From NCBI RefSeq assembly GCF_002837185.1, contig NZ_KZ478006.1, positions 23,223-87,222 of the forward strand: a stretch of DNA of 64,000 nt, given 5' to 3'. The position numbers and the translations under genes were made by a program. Numbering within the stretch: the stretch's first letter is position 1; each line of letters begins with the position of its first letter. Below are positions 33,268 through 42,401 of the stretch, in pieces. The DNA is from Pseudomonas fluorescens (GTDB lineage Bacteria > Pseudomonadota > Gammaproteobacteria > Pseudomonadales > Pseudomonadaceae). The notes under the pieces were generated by a model. The model saw nothing but the letters and a program-made list of their open reading frames with translations. It ran no database searches and was not told the origin of the DNA.

Positions 33268-36108
33268 ATGACCCGCACCCATGAAATCCGCCCCGACCTG
33301 GACGAAGGCATCGACCGCAAGGTGCTGACCCAGTTGCGCGCGCGGTTCATGGCGCTCAATGAGGGCCGCCTGGCCCGTGCCGTTGAGGGGCTGACCCCGC
33401 GCCAGCAAAGCGTGCTGACCTTGTTGCCGCTGTTTTTCCACGTCAATCACCCCTTGCTGCCAGGTTATGTATCCAGCGGCACACCGGCCGGGCTGTCGAA
33501 TTTCGAACCGGATACCCAGGCCCTGGCTGAAGCGCAGCGCCTGACGCGTTCGTTCTCCTACAAGCCGCGCCATGGCAACCCGCCCCGTCCGATCCACGGC
33601 CTGTTCCTGATGGGCAGCCTGGGCACGCTGGCCCAGGCGGATCAAAGCGATATGGACGTGTGGGTATGCCACGCGCCCGACCTGAATGACAACGAGCTGG
33701 CCGAGCTGCGCAAGAAGTGCCAACTGCTGGAAGCCTGGGCCCAGACCATGGGCGCCGAGACCCACTTCTTCCTGATTGAACCGACGCGCTTTGTGCTCGG
33801 TGAACGGGACACGCAACTGAGCTCCGACGATTGCGGGACCACTCAGCACTATCTTTTGCTGGATGAGTTCTACCGCACCGCAATCTGGCTGGCCGGGCGC
33901 ACGCCGATCTGGTGGCTGGTGCCGGTCTATGAAGAACGTCGCTACGCCGAGTTCACCCACGCGCTGATCTCCAAACGTTTCATTCGCGCCGACGAAACCC
34001 TTGATCTCGGCCATCTGGCGCACATCCCTCCAGGGGAGTTCATCGGTGCCGGGCTGTGGCAGTTGTTCAAGGGCATCGAATCGCCCTATAAATCGGTGCT
34101 CAAGCTGCTGCTGACCGAGGTCTATGCCAGCGAGCACCCCAACGTGCAATGCCTGAGCCTGCGCTTCAAGCGCGCGGTGTTTGCCAATCAGATGGACCTG
34201 GATGAGTTGGACCCCTACATCGTGGTCTACCGCCGCATCGAGGAATACCTCAAGGCCCGCAATGAACCGGAGCGCCTGGAACTGGTACGGCGCAGCCTGT
34301 ACCTGAAGGTCAACCGCAAGCTCAGCGCCGGCCAGCGCACCGCCAGCTGGCAACGGCTGCTGCTGGAACGCCTGGCCCATGAATGGAACTGGGATCCGCG
34401 CCAACTGGCGTTGCTGGACAGTCGCAGCCAATGGAAAGTGCGTCAGGTCGCCTCCGAGCGCCGCGCCCTGGTCAACGAGCTGAACTACAGTTATCGCTTC
34501 CTCACCCAGTTCGCCCGCACGGAACAGACCGTCAGCCTGATCAACCGGCGCGACCTCAATGTGCTGGGCCGTCGTTTGTACGCGGCCTTTGAACGCAAGG
34601 CCGGCAAGGTCGAGTTCATCAACCCCGGCATTGCCCCGGACCTGGCCGAAGACACCTTGACCCTGGTGCACTCACCCAACCGCAAGGAGCCGGGGCAGTA
34701 CCATTGGGGCCTGTATAACGGCAACCTCACCGCCCTGGAATGGGAGCACTTCGCCCCCATCAAGCGCAGCCGCGACCTGCTGGAAATGCTTACCTGGTGC
34801 CATCGCAACGGTGTGATCGACAGCAGTACGCGCCTGGCGCTGCACCCGGGCGTCAGCGACATGACCGAGTTTGAGCTGTTCAACCTGCTGGGCAGCCTGC
34901 AACAGACCATCGCCCTGCCCATGAGCAGCGTCGATGAAACGCGCTTGTTACGCTCGGCGGTGCCCGAAGAAGTGCTGTTGCTGATCAACGTCGGCGTCGA
35001 CCCACTCAAGCATCACCGCGACCTGAATATTCTGATGACCACCGAGCGTACCGACTCGCTGAGTTATGCCGGCGTGCGTGAGAACCTGGTACTGACCCTG
35101 GACCAGGTCACGCTCAATAGCTGGAACGAGGTGACGGTCAGCCGCTACGACGGACCCCATGCGCTGCTCGACTGCCTGCGCGACTACCTCAACCAATTGC
35201 CATCGGATCATTTGCCACGGTTGCGGGTGCGCTGCTTCTGTCACAACCGAGCGCAATTCATTGCCCAGCGCGTGGAAGAGGTATTCGACACTGCGCAGAA
35301 CCTGCTGCTCGGCCGAGGCAATCACCGCTACCTGCTCCAAGTTCAGCAACACTATCACGTCATGGAATTGATTCCCGGCCAAGCCACCCATGTACCGCTG
35401 CCGACCCATGACGCATTGATCGCCTACCTCAGCGAAGAGTTGGCCAGTTACAGCCCGTGGCACCTGGACACCATGGCCCTGGAAGATCACGACCTGGCGC
35501 TGCTGCTGCCCATGGGTGTGGCCGATTGCATACAGGTGTTCTACCGGATCCATGAAGGATTTGCCGAACTGTATGTGCTCGACGAGTTCAATGCGCTCTG
35601 GCAGCAGCGTTTGCCGTTCCATGATGAGCAAAGCCTGTTGGCACCGCTGCAGCGTTTCCTGCTCTCGATCATCTATCGCCGCGAAGCGCTATCAGCTCTG
35701 GACACACAACAGCCATTGGGCGAAGTGCAGCTCTCGTATTACCAACTGCTGCCGTCGGGCAATGGCCGTGCTCGTCTCGTCGAGCCAAGGCCGGCTCCGC
35801 AACACCCCGCCAACCAGCCGTTTTATGACGTACAAGCGATTATCGCCAAGGCGGCGCCCGGACAGGTGGGTATCACGCTGTACTGCAACCAGCGGGAATT
35901 TTCCGAATTGGAGTTTGGCGACCAGCTGTTTGCGGTAGTCGCCCGGGAAATCGTCGGGCAGCGCCGGGAACCCGAGCGTTACCGTTGCTACATCACCGAT
36001 CTGGATCTGTCGGGCCTGCTTGGCGACGTGCAAAGCCCGAGCAATCTGTACCTGCGCTACAAGGCCGAGCTCGAGCTCGCGCTCAATCAAGCGCTGAACC
36101 AGATTTAA
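33268..36108 (+). CDS. cyaA: Class I adenylate cyclase
   Basis: Class I adenylate cyclase (946 residues), making cAMP for Vfr/CRP signalling. The N-terminal catalytic domain has a nucleotidyltransferase-like motif, GLFLMGSLGTLAQADQSDMD, with paired Asp residues for metal binding. It is followed by ETHFFLIEPTRFVLGERD and GRTPIWWLVPV. The C-terminal regulatory half has conserved family blocks such as HPGVSDMTEFELFNLLGSLQ. Length is slightly above the enteric enzyme (~850). Its stop overlaps rnk, which lies on the opposite strand, by four bases. Confidence 0.96.
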   Translation: MTRTHEIRPDLDEGIDRKVLTQLRARFMALNEGRLARAVEGLTPRQQSVLTLLPLFFHVNHPLLPGYVSSGTPAGLSNFEPDTQALAEAQRLTRSFSYKPRHGNPPRPIHGLFLMGSLGTLAQADQSDMDVWVCHAPDLNDNELAELRKKCQLLEAWAQTMGAETHFFLIEPTRFVLGERDTQLSSDDCGTTQHYLLLDEFYRTAIWLAGRTPIWWLVPVYEERRYAEFTHALISKRFIRADETLDLGHLAHIPPGEFIGAGLWQLFKGIESPYKSVLKLLLTEVYASEHPNVQCLSLRFKRAVFANQMDLDELDPYIVVYRRIEEYLKARNEPERLELVRRSLYLKVNRKLSAGQRTASWQRLLLERLAHEWNWDPRQLALLDSRSQWKVRQVASERRALVNELNYSYRFLTQFARTEQTVSLINRRDLNVLGRRLYAAFERKAGKVEFINPGIAPDLAEDTLTLVHSPNRKEPGQYHWGLYNGNLTALEWEHFAPIKRSRDLLEMLTWCHRNGVIDSSTRLALHPGVSDMTEFELFNLLGSLQQTIALPMSSVDETRLLRSAVPEEVLLLINVGVDPLKHHRDLNILMTTERTDSLSYAGVRENLVLTLDQVTLNSWNEVTVSRYDGPHALLDCLRDYLNQLPSDHLPRLRVRCFCHNRAQFIAQRVEEVFDTAQNLLLGRGNHRYLLQVQQHYHVMELIPGQATHVPLPTHDALIAYLSEELASYSPWHLDTMALEDHDLALLLPMGVADCIQVFYRIHEGFAELYVLDEFNALWQQRLPFHDEQSLLAPLQRFLLSIIYRREALSALDTQQPLGEVQLSYYQLLPSGNGRARLVEPRPAPQHPANQPFYDVQAIIAKAAPGQVGITLYCNQREFSELEFGDQLFAVVAREIVGQRREPERYRCYITDLDLSGLLGDVQSPSNLYLRYKAELELALNQALNQI

Positions 36109-36518
36109 AGAGGGAAGGCGCCGCCATCCCTGGGCTGGCCTTCGACACTCAGCAGCTCGAGCTTGAGGGTCTTGCCGCCCGGCGCGGGCCAATCAATATG
36201 CTGGCCCACTTGCAGGCCGAGCAACGCGCTGCCCACCGGTGCCAGGATCGAGATCTTGCCTTCATCGGCGTTCGCGTCCTTGGGGTAAACCAGGGTCAGG
36301 TGGTAATCCTTGCCGCTGCCTTGCTCACGGCAATGCACGCTGGAGTTCATGGTCACGACACTTGCAGGCACTTCATCGTGGCCAACCACTTCTTCGGCGC
36401 GGTCGAGTTCGTGTTGCAACGCTTCGACACCGGGAAACTCGTCGCCCAGGCGGTCGATCAGTTGCTCCAGGCGCTGCACGTCAAGACGGGTGAGAATGAT
36501 GGACGGTGCGGTGGTCAT
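36105..36518 (-). CDS. rnk: Rnk, nucleoside diphosphate kinase regulator
   Basis: A 137-residue GreA/GreB-related protein that binds RNA polymerase but lacks the long coiled-coil of Gre factors. It has a short N-terminal helical pair (LEQLIDRLGDEFPGVEALQHEL) and the C-terminal FKBP-like domain (YHLTLVYPKDANADEGKISI, APVGSALLGLQVGQHIDW). It was named as a regulator of nucleoside diphosphate kinase. It converges on cyaA. A terminator of the upstream frataxin operon lies at 36547-36583, so rnk likely has its own promoter. Confidence 0.94.
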   Translation of the reverse strand: MTTAPSIILTRLDVQRLEQLIDRLGDEFPGVEALQHELDRAEEVVGHDEVPASVVTMNSSVHCREQGSGKDYHLTLVYPKDANADEGKISILAPVGSALLGLQVGQHIDWPAPGGKTLKLELLSVEGQPRDGGAFPL

Positions 36519-36546
36519 GATTCAGGCAGACTCCTTTTTTCTGCAC

Positions 36547-36583
36547 AAAAAAGCAAAACCCCGCCAGGAAAAGGCGGGGTTCT
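36547..36583 (-). terminator. Rho-independent terminator after cyaY-DUF1289
   Basis: The stem AACCCCGCC (36557-36565) / GGCGGGGTT (36573-36581) has a loop of seven bases. On the minus strand it is followed by a T-rich stretch (TTTTGCTTTTTT). It ends the transcript that comes from cyaY and the DUF1289 gene, before rnk. Confidence 0.9.
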
Positions 36584-36649
36584 CACGGGCCTCGATGAGT
36601 TGAGGCGTACCCGGACACTACCACAGCGTCACAAATAAACAAGACGACC

Positions 36650-36874
36650 TCAGGCGTGGGCCCGGCGTTGCTCGGCCTCGGCACAGATCACTCGGCGCCG
36701 CTCATCATCGGCGGAGCGCCATTCGCGGATATCTTCGACATGGCGAAAGCAGCCGAGGCAGACTTTCTGCTCGTCCAGACGACACAAACTGATACAAGGT
36801 GACGGCACCGCCGGGCTGACATTGCTGAACAGCGGCTTGGCTGGGCGCGTGGGTACGGACTGGCTCACAGTCAA
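36650..36874 (-). CDS. DUF1289 (YdhL-type) small Cys-rich protein
   Basis: A 74-residue protein with the DUF1289 pattern PCISLCRLD...KVCLGCFRHVEDIREW, four cysteines likely binding a metal or Fe-S centre. The start overlaps the cyaY stop by four bases, so it is translated with frataxin. This association with an iron-sulfur assembly protein fits a metal-related role, but function is not established. Confidence 0.88.
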   Translation of the reverse strand: MTVSQSVPTRPAKPLFSNVSPAVPSPCISLCRLDEQKVCLGCFRHVEDIREWRSADDERRRVICAEAEQRRAHA

Positions 36875-37203
36875 ATCTCGTCGAAATCCAGCTCGGCGCC
36901 GGATTGTTCCAGAACCAGACGCGCCAGCATCTCGCTGAGCAGCTCATCGCTGGTATCGCATTGCCAATTGTTGTCTTCTTCGTTGTAGTCGAAGTGAAAA
37001 CCACCGGAACGTGCCGCCAGCCACAATTGCCGCAACGGTTCCTGACGGCTGAAGATCAACTGAGTGCCGTTCTCGAACTTGACCGTCAGCACGCCGGCCG
37101 AGTTTTCCAGGTCCACGTCCAAACCGCTGTCGTCGAAAATATCTTCCAGCGCCTGCTGGGTCGCATCCACCAGGTCGTGAAAACGGGCTTCGGTCAAACT
37201 CAT
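36871..37203 (-). CDS. cyaY: Frataxin homologue CyaY
   Basis: A 110-residue frataxin, an iron-binding regulator of iron-sulfur cluster assembly. It has the acidic first helix (FHDLVDATQQALEDIFDDSG), beta-strands with GVLTVKFENGTQLIFSRQEPLRQLWLA, and 'GFHFDYNEEDNNWQC'. It is divergent from lptM-lysA, the arrangement also known in enterics. The 238-bp spacer between the two starts should hold both promoters. Confidence 0.96.
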   Translation of the reverse strand: MSLTEARFHDLVDATQQALEDIFDDSGLDVDLENSAGVLTVKFENGTQLIFSRQEPLRQLWLAARSGGFHFDYNEEDNNWQCDTSDELLSEMLARLVLEQSGAELDFDEI

Positions 37204-37441
37204 TGTGGCAACCTCGAAAGTGTCTGGTTCTGCTCAAGCGCCGCACAATACGGACGCGCCCCGCCGATTGCAAAGGATACCGATTTCATCACAGATGGCG
37301 GTACGAAATATCCTCAACCAGCGTAGCCCGCTTCCCGACTATCTCGGCAAACCCCCGCCGGACGGGTATTCCAGCGCATAGGCAAGCTGGCGGGTGGTCG
37401 GTATACTCGGGCGCAATTAATGCATATTCAAGGATTTCGCC

Positions 37442-37609
37442 ATGAAGCGCCTGATCTCTTCCCTTGCTGCGCTCGTCGCGGTCGCTTGCCTCGTTAGTGC
37501 CTGTGGTCAGAAAGGCCCGCTGTACCTGCCTGACGACAGCAAAGACCCGAACGAACAGGCGCAGTCGTCGCAAAAGCCGTCCAAAGCGCACAAGCACGAC
37601 ACTTACTAA
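37442..37609 (+). CDS. lptM: LptM (YifL/LppL) small lipoprotein
   Basis: A 55-residue lipoprotein: MKRLISSLAALVAVACLVSA followed by the lipidated Cys in the lipobox VSAC. The family-defining motif CGQKGPLYLP comes right after it, then a hydrophilic tail rich in Lys, Gln and Asp. In E. coli the homologue LptM helps the LPS translocon LptD-LptE mature. It lies just upstream of lysA with nine bases between stop and start, as in other gammaproteobacteria. Confidence 0.9.
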   Translation: MKRLISSLAALVAVACLVSACGQKGPLYLPDDSKDPNEQAQSSQKPSKAHKHDTY

Positions 37610-37618
37610 GGGATCCTC

Positions 37619-38866
37619 ATGGACGCTTTTAACTACCGGGACGGCGCGCTGTTCGCGGAAGGCGTGGCGCTGTCCGCAATTGCCCAGCGCTTTGGCACCC
37701 CGACTTATGTGTATTCGCGTGCCCATATCGAAGCGCAATACCGCTCGTTCACCGACCCGCTGGAAGGCGTGCCGCATCTGGTGTGCTACGCGGTAAAAGC
37801 CAACTCCAACCTGGGCGTGCTCAATGTCCTGGCGCGCCTTGGCGCCGGTTTCGACATTGTGTCCCGTGGCGAGCTGGAACGGGTATTGGCCGCTGGCGGC
37901 CAGGCCGACAAGATCGTGTTCTCCGGCGTCGGCAAGAGCCGCGAAGACATGCGCCGCGCCTTGGAAGTGGGTGTGCACTGCTTCAACATCGAGTCCACCG
38001 ACGAACTGGAGCGCCTGCAGGCCGTCGCCGCCGAGATGGGTGTTCGCGCGCCGATCTCCCTGCGCGTCAATCCGGACGTCGACGCCGGCACTCACCCGTA
38101 CATTTCCACCGGTCTCAAAGAGAACAAGTTCGGCATCGCCATCGCCGATGCCGAAGACGTTTATATCCGCGCCGCCCAATTGCCGAACCTGGACGTGTTG
38201 GGCGTCGACTGCCATATCGGCTCGCAACTGACCACCCTGCCGCCGTTCCTCGATGCTCTGGACCGCCTGCTGGCGCTGATCGACCGCCTGGGCGACTGCG
38301 GCATCTACCTGCATCACATCGATCTGGGTGGCGGTGTGGGCGTGCGTTACCGCGATGAAGAGCCGCCGTTGATCGCCGACTACATCAAGGCCGTGCGCGA
38401 GCGCCTCGAGGGCCGCGACCTGACGCTGATGTTCGAGCCGGGCCGCTATATCGTCGCCAACGCCGGCGTGCTGCTGACCCAGGTCGAGTACCTCAAGCAC
38501 ACCGAGCACAAGGACTTCGCCATCGTCGACGCGGCGATGAACGACCTTATCCGCCCGGCGTTGTACCAGGCCTGGATGAACGTCACAGCGGTGACGCCTC
38601 GCCACAGCCAGGCGCGTGCGTACGACATTGTCGGCCCGATCTGTGAGACCGGCGACTTCCTGGCCAAGGATCGTCAGCTGGCCCTGGAGGAAGGCGACCT
38701 GCTGGCCGTGCATTCGGCCGGTGCCTATGGGTTTGTCATGAGTTCCAACTACAACACCCGCGGCCGCGCCGCCGAGGTGCTGGTGGACGGTGATCAAGCG
38801 TTTGAAGTGCGTCGCCGCGAGACGGTAGCCGAGTTGTATGCTGGCGAAAGCCTGCTGCCGGAGTAA
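37619..38866 (+). CDS. lysA: Diaminopimelate decarboxylase
   Basis: LysA (415 residues), a PLP enzyme that makes L-lysine from meso-diaminopimelate. The PLP lysine is in CYAVKANSNLGVL. The Gly-rich phosphate site is HHIDLGGGVGVRY, with FEPGRYIVANAG next, and the second-subunit Cys in PICETGDFLAKD. It has an AAGGG ribosome-binding site. It is followed three bases later by dapF, which makes its substrate, so the two steps are coexpressed. Confidence 0.98.
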   Translation: MDAFNYRDGALFAEGVALSAIAQRFGTPTYVYSRAHIEAQYRSFTDPLEGVPHLVCYAVKANSNLGVLNVLARLGAGFDIVSRGELERVLAAGGQADKIVFSGVGKSREDMRRALEVGVHCFNIESTDELERLQAVAAEMGVRAPISLRVNPDVDAGTHPYISTGLKENKFGIAIADAEDVYIRAAQLPNLDVLGVDCHIGSQLTTLPPFLDALDRLLALIDRLGDCGIYLHHIDLGGGVGVRYRDEEPPLIADYIKAVRERLEGRDLTLMFEPGRYIVANAGVLLTQVEYLKHTEHKDFAIVDAAMNDLIRPALYQAWMNVTAVTPRHSQARAYDIVGPICETGDFLAKDRQLALEEGDLLAVHSAGAYGFVMSSNYNTRGRAAEVLVDGDQAFEVRRRETVAELYAGESLLPE

Positions 38867-38869
38867 GCC

Positions 38870-39700
38870 ATGCTGCTGCGTTTTACCAAGATGCACGGAC
38901 TGGGCAATGACTTCATGGTTCTCGACCTGGTCAGCCAGCACGCGCACATCCTGCCCAAGCACGCCAAACAATGGGGCGACCGGCATACCGGTATCGGCTT
39001 CGACCAACTGCTGCTGGTGGAAGCGCCGACCAACCCGGAGGTGGATTTCCGTTATCGGATCTTCAACTCCGACGGCTCCGAAGTGGAACAGTGCGGCAAC
39101 GGTGCGCGCTGCTTCGCGCGATTTGTGCTGGACAAGCGTCTGACCGCCAAGCGCCAGATTCGCGTCGAAACCAAGGGCGGCGTGATCGAACTGGATATCC
39201 GCAGTGACGGCCAGATCAGCGTCAACATGGGCGCGCCGCGCGTGGTGCCGGCGGATATTCCGTTCCAGGCGCCCGAGCAGGCCCTCAGTTATGCGCTGGA
39301 TGTGGACGGCAACACGGTCAATATCGCCGCCGTGTCCATGGGCAATCCCCATGCGGTGCTGCGGGTCAATGACATCAACAATGCGCCCGTGCACGAACTG
39401 GGGCCGAAGATCGAACATCACCCGCGCTTTCCGGCGCGGGTCAACGTGGGCTTCCTGCAGGTGATCGACCGTTCTCGCGCGCAATTGCGCGTGTGGGAAC
39501 GCGGCGCCGGCGAAACCCAGGCCTGCGGCACCGGCGCCTGCGCCGCTGCCGTGGCCGCGATCAGCCAGGGGTGGATGGATTCGCCGCTGCTGATCGACCT
39601 GCCGGGTGGACGCTTGTCCATCGAATGGGCAGGCCCTGGTCACCCGGTGATGATGACCGGGCCGGCCACGCGTGTATACGAAGGACAGGTCCGTCTATGA
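38870..39700 (+). CDS. dapF: Diaminopimelate epimerase
   Basis: DapF (276 residues) interconverts L,L- and meso-diaminopimelate for lysine and peptidoglycan. The two catalytic cysteines are in EQCGNGARCFARF and QACGTGACAAAVAAI. The start MLLRFTKMHGLGNDFMVLDL is typical. It lies between lysA (three-base gap) and the DUF484 gene (13-base gap) in an operon. Confidence 0.98.
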   Translation: MLLRFTKMHGLGNDFMVLDLVSQHAHILPKHAKQWGDRHTGIGFDQLLLVEAPTNPEVDFRYRIFNSDGSEVEQCGNGARCFARFVLDKRLTAKRQIRVETKGGVIELDIRSDGQISVNMGAPRVVPADIPFQAPEQALSYALDVDGNTVNIAAVSMGNPHAVLRVNDINNAPVHELGPKIEHHPRFPARVNVGFLQVIDRSRAQLRVWERGAGETQACGTGACAAAVAAISQGWMDSPLLIDLPGGRLSIEWAGPGHPVMMTGPATRVYEGQVRL

Positions 39701-39713
39701 GTGAGCCAAGCCA

Positions 39714-40430
39714 ATGACCGATAAGCCTCAAGTACCCGCACCCGTCACCTCAAGTGAAAGCCTGGAGGCCGCTGCGGTCGCGGCGTACCTTGAGGCTCAT
39801 CCGGACTTCTTCGTCGAGCACGAAGAATTGCTCCCGGCATTGCGCATCCCTCACCAACGCGGCGATACCGTGTCGTTGGTGGAGCGGCAGATGAAGATCC
39901 TGCGCGAGCGCAACATCGAAATGCGCCACCGGCTTTCGCACCTGATGGACGTGGCTCGCGACAATGATCGCCTGTTTGAAAAGACCCGACGCCTGATCCT
40001 GACCCTGATGGACGCCGCCAGCCTGGAAGAAACCGTGATGGCGGTGGAAGACAGCCTGCGCCAGGACTTCCAGGTGCCCTTTGTCAGCCTGATCCTGTTC
40101 AGCGACAACCCGATGCCGGTGGGTCGCTGGGTCAGCGGTGGCGAAGCACAGACCGCCATCGGCGGCCTGCTTTCGGAAGGCAAGACCATCAGCGGTACCC
40201 TGCGCGAGCATGAACTGGATTTCCTGTTCGGCGCCGAACAGCGCAAACAGATCGGCTCTGCCGCCGTGGTTGCCCTCAGCCACCAAGGCCTGCACGGCGT
40301 ACTGGCCATCGCCAGCCGGGATCCGGCGCACTATAAAAGCTCGGTGGGCACCCTGTTCCTGACCTATATCGCCCAAGTGCTGGGCCGCGTCCTGCCGCGC
40401 TTCACCACTGCCCTGCGCGCGGTGCGCTAG
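39714..40430 (+). CDS. DUF484 family protein
   Basis: A 238-residue protein of the DUF484 family. It has an N-terminal helical part (VAAYLEAHPDFFVEHEELLPAL), a coiled-coil (MKILRERNIEMRHRLSHLMDVARDNDRLFEKTRR region) and a GAF-like domain (SLILFSDNP, VVALSHQGLHGVLAIASRDP). The position between dapF and xerC is conserved in many gammaproteobacteria. No biochemical function is established; the GAF-like part suggests ligand or partner binding. Confidence 0.92.
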   Translation: MTDKPQVPAPVTSSESLEAAAVAAYLEAHPDFFVEHEELLPALRIPHQRGDTVSLVERQMKILRERNIEMRHRLSHLMDVARDNDRLFEKTRRLILTLMDAASLEETVMAVEDSLRQDFQVPFVSLILFSDNPMPVGRWVSGGEAQTAIGGLLSEGKTISGTLREHELDFLFGAEQRKQIGSAAVVALSHQGLHGVLAIASRDPAHYKSSVGTLFLTYIAQVLGRVLPRFTTALRAVR

Positions 40431-40432
40431 CC

Positions 40433-41332
40433 ATGGAACGGCAACTGGACGCTTACTGCGCTCACCTGCGCAACGAGCGCCAGGTGTCGCCTCATACACT
40501 GGACGCCTACCGGCGGGACTTGAACAAGGTCCTGGCCTTTTGCGAAAAGCAGCAGGTTGCCAGCTGGAAAGCCCTGGATATCCAGAGCCTGCGCAGCCTG
40601 GTCGCACGGCTGCACCAGCAAGGCCAGTCCTCGCGCAGCCTGTCGCGCCTGCTGTCGGCGGTGCGCGGCCTCTATCACTACCTGAACCGCGAAGGCCTGT
40701 GCGACCACGACCCGGCCAATGGCCTGTCGCCGCCCAAAGGCGAGCGACGCCTGCCCAAGACCCTGGACACCGACCGCGCCCTGCAACTGCTGGATGGCGC
40801 GGTCGAGGATGACTTTCTTGCCCATCGCGACCAGGCGATCCTCGAACTGTTCTACTCCTCGGGCCTGCGCCTGTCGGAGCTGACCGGCCTGAATCTTGAG
40901 CAACTGGACCTGGCCGATGGGCTGGTGCAGGTGCTGGGTAAAGGCAGCAAGACGCGTGTGCTGCCGGTCGGCAGGAAGGCTCGCGAAGCCCTGGAGCTGT
41001 GGCTGCCGTTACGGGCGCTGGCCAATCCGAAAGACGACGCGGTATTCATCAGCCAACAAGGTCGACGCCTGGGGCCACGGGCCATTCAGTTGCGCGTGAA
41101 GGCTGCCGGCGAACGCGAACTGGGGCAAAACCTTCACCCACATATGCTCAGGCACTCCTTTGCCAGCCATATGCTGGAGTCGTCCCAGGACTTGCGCGCG
41201 GTCCAGGAGCTGCTCGGCCACGCCGATATCAAGACCACGCAAATCTACACCCACCTCGACTTCCAGCACCTGGCAACGGTGTACGACAGCGCCCATCCAC
41301 GGGCCAAACGCATCAAGGGCGGCGACTCATGA
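40433..41332 (+). CDS. xerC: Tyrosine recombinase XerC
   Basis: XerC (299 residues) acts with XerD at dif to resolve chromosome dimers. The N-terminal SAM-like core-binding domain (LDAYCAHLRNERQVSPHTLDAYRRDL) is followed by the catalytic domain with Arg in YSSGLRLSEL, Lys in GKGSKTR, HxxR in HMLRHSFASHML, and the nucleophile Tyr in TTQIYTHLDF. It starts two bases after the DUF484 stop and overlaps the next gene as ATGA. Confidence 0.97.
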   Translation: MERQLDAYCAHLRNERQVSPHTLDAYRRDLNKVLAFCEKQQVASWKALDIQSLRSLVARLHQQGQSSRSLSRLLSAVRGLYHYLNREGLCDHDPANGLSPPKGERRLPKTLDTDRALQLLDGAVEDDFLAHRDQAILELFYSSGLRLSELTGLNLEQLDLADGLVQVLGKGSKTRVLPVGRKAREALELWLPLRALANPKDDAVFISQQGRRLGPRAIQLRVKAAGERELGQNLHPHMLRHSFASHMLESSQDLRAVQELLGHADIKTTQIYTHLDFQHLATVYDSAHPRAKRIKGGDS

Positions 41333-42024
41333 GCATCAAGCTGATCACCTTCGACCTGGACGACACGCTCTGGGACAACGTACCCGTCATCATCAGCGCC
41401 GAAGCGTCAATGCGCGAATGGTTGGCGGTCAATGCATCCAAGGTCGGCGACTTGCCCCTGGAGCATTTCGCCAGCCTGCGCCAACAGGTGCTGGCGCGTC
41501 ATCCTGAACTCAAACACCGCATCAGCGTCCTGCGCCACCGCGTATTGCTGCATGCGTTCGAAGAGGCCGGCTACCCGCAGCCTGCAGCGACCGAGATGGC
41601 CGATGTGTGTTTTGAGGCGTTCATTCATGCGCGACACCAGCTCACGGTCTTTCCCGAAGCCGAACCGATGCTCAAAGCGCTACGCCAGCACTTCCTTCTG
41701 GGGGTGATCACCAACGGCAATGCAGACGTACAACGCGTGGGCCTGGCGGACTACTTCCACTTTGCCCTGCGCGCTGAAGACATCGGTATTGCCAAGCCGG
41801 ATGCGCGGTTGTTTGAGGAGGCGTTGCAGCGCGGCGGTGTGGACGCCAGTGCGGCGGTGCATGTGGGCGATCATCCTGGGGATGACATCGCCGGCGCGCA
41901 GCAGGCGGGGTTACGGGCGGTGTGGTTCAACCCGACAGGCAAGGTGTGGGAAGCGCCAAAGCGTCCGGACGCAGAGATTCGTAGCCTGACGGAGTTGCCG
42001 GAGTTGCTGCGCAGTTGGCAATAA
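41329..42024 (+). CDS. HAD-family hydrolase (YigB-like)
   Basis: A 231-residue haloacid-dehalogenase phosphatase. The motifs are DLDDTLWDN (nucleophile Asp), VITNGNADVQRVGL, a Lys in GIAKPDARLFEEAL and the acidic HVGDHPGDDIAGAQQAGL. E. coli YigB, next to xerC, dephosphorylates FMN and related substrates, so a riboflavin-related role is plausible here but not shown. It starts by ATGA overlap with xerC. Its stop codon is the first base triplet of the 198-bp tandem duplication that follows. Confidence 0.93.
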   Translation: MSIKLITFDLDDTLWDNVPVIISAEASMREWLAVNASKVGDLPLEHFASLRQQVLARHPELKHRISVLRHRVLLHAFEEAGYPQPAATEMADVCFEAFIHARHQLTVFPEAEPMLKALRQHFLLGVITNGNADVQRVGLADYFHFALRAEDIGIAKPDARLFEEALQRGGVDASAAVHVGDHPGDDIAGAQQAGLRAVWFNPTGKVWEAPKRPDAEIRSLTELPELLRSWQ

Positions 42025-42050
42025 CGCTATAGCGGCAACACTGAGGAAAA

Positions 42051-42140
42051 TGTGGGAGGGGGCTTGCCCCCGATAGCGGTGTATCAGCCGGAAAATGGAC
42101 TGGCTGAGCCACTGCAATCGGGGGCAAGCCCCCTCCCACA
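42051..42140. repeat. REP pair, first copy
   Basis: The left arm TGTGGGAGGGGGCTTGCCCC and a right arm CGGGGGCAAGCCCCCTCCCA are inverted, with about 45 bases between that include GATAGCGGTGTATCAGCC. The same family occurs at 42249-42338, 56940-57034 and, with changes, 17559-17654. Confidence 0.9.
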
Positions 42141-42179
42141 GGTGGATCACTGCCAGGCTCAAGTAAATCATCGGGCATG

Positions 42180-42203
42180 AAAAAACCCGCAGCGACGGCG
42201 GGC
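42180..42203 (-). terminator. Terminator hairpin, yigB-proximal copy
   Basis: The stem CCCGC (42186-42190) / GCGGG (42198-42202) is followed on the minus strand by a run of six T. It can end transcripts coming from sutA. The identical hairpin occurs 198 bases nearer to sutA. Confidence 0.7.
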
Positions 42204-42248
42204 TTCTTCCTACAAACAGTAACGCTATAGCGTCAACACTGAGGAAAA

Positions 42249-42338
42249 TGTGGGAGGGGGCTTGCCCCCGATAGCGGTGTATCAGCCGGCAAATGGACTG
42301 GCTGAGCCACTGCAATCGGGGGCAAGCCCCCTCCCACA
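42249..42338. repeat. REP pair, second copy
   Basis: Second copy of the inverted pair, identical in both arms to the first and differing by one base in the spacer (CCGGCAAATGG against CCGGAAAATGG). Confidence 0.9.
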
Positions 42339-42377
42339 GGTGGATCACTGCCAGGCTCAACTAAATCATCGGGCATG

Positions 42378-42401
42378 AAAAAACCCGCAGCGACGGCGGG
42401 C
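42378..42401 (-). terminator. Terminator hairpin after sutA
   Basis: Copy of the CCCGC/GCGGG stem with the T-run on the minus strand, 27 bases beyond the sutA stop codon. This is the terminator that sutA transcripts meet first; the second copy further on gives a backup. Confidence 0.8.

Noticed and set aside
33013..34671. Open frame of 552 codons on the minus strand across the start of cyaA
   Set aside because: Antisense to the adenylate cyclase catalytic domain and crossing into the TIGR02647 gene; no family features.
37289..39643. Open frame of 784 codons on the minus strand across lysA and dapF
   Set aside because: It is antisense to two firmly identified enzymes and extends over both genes and the spacer, with no start signals or domain.
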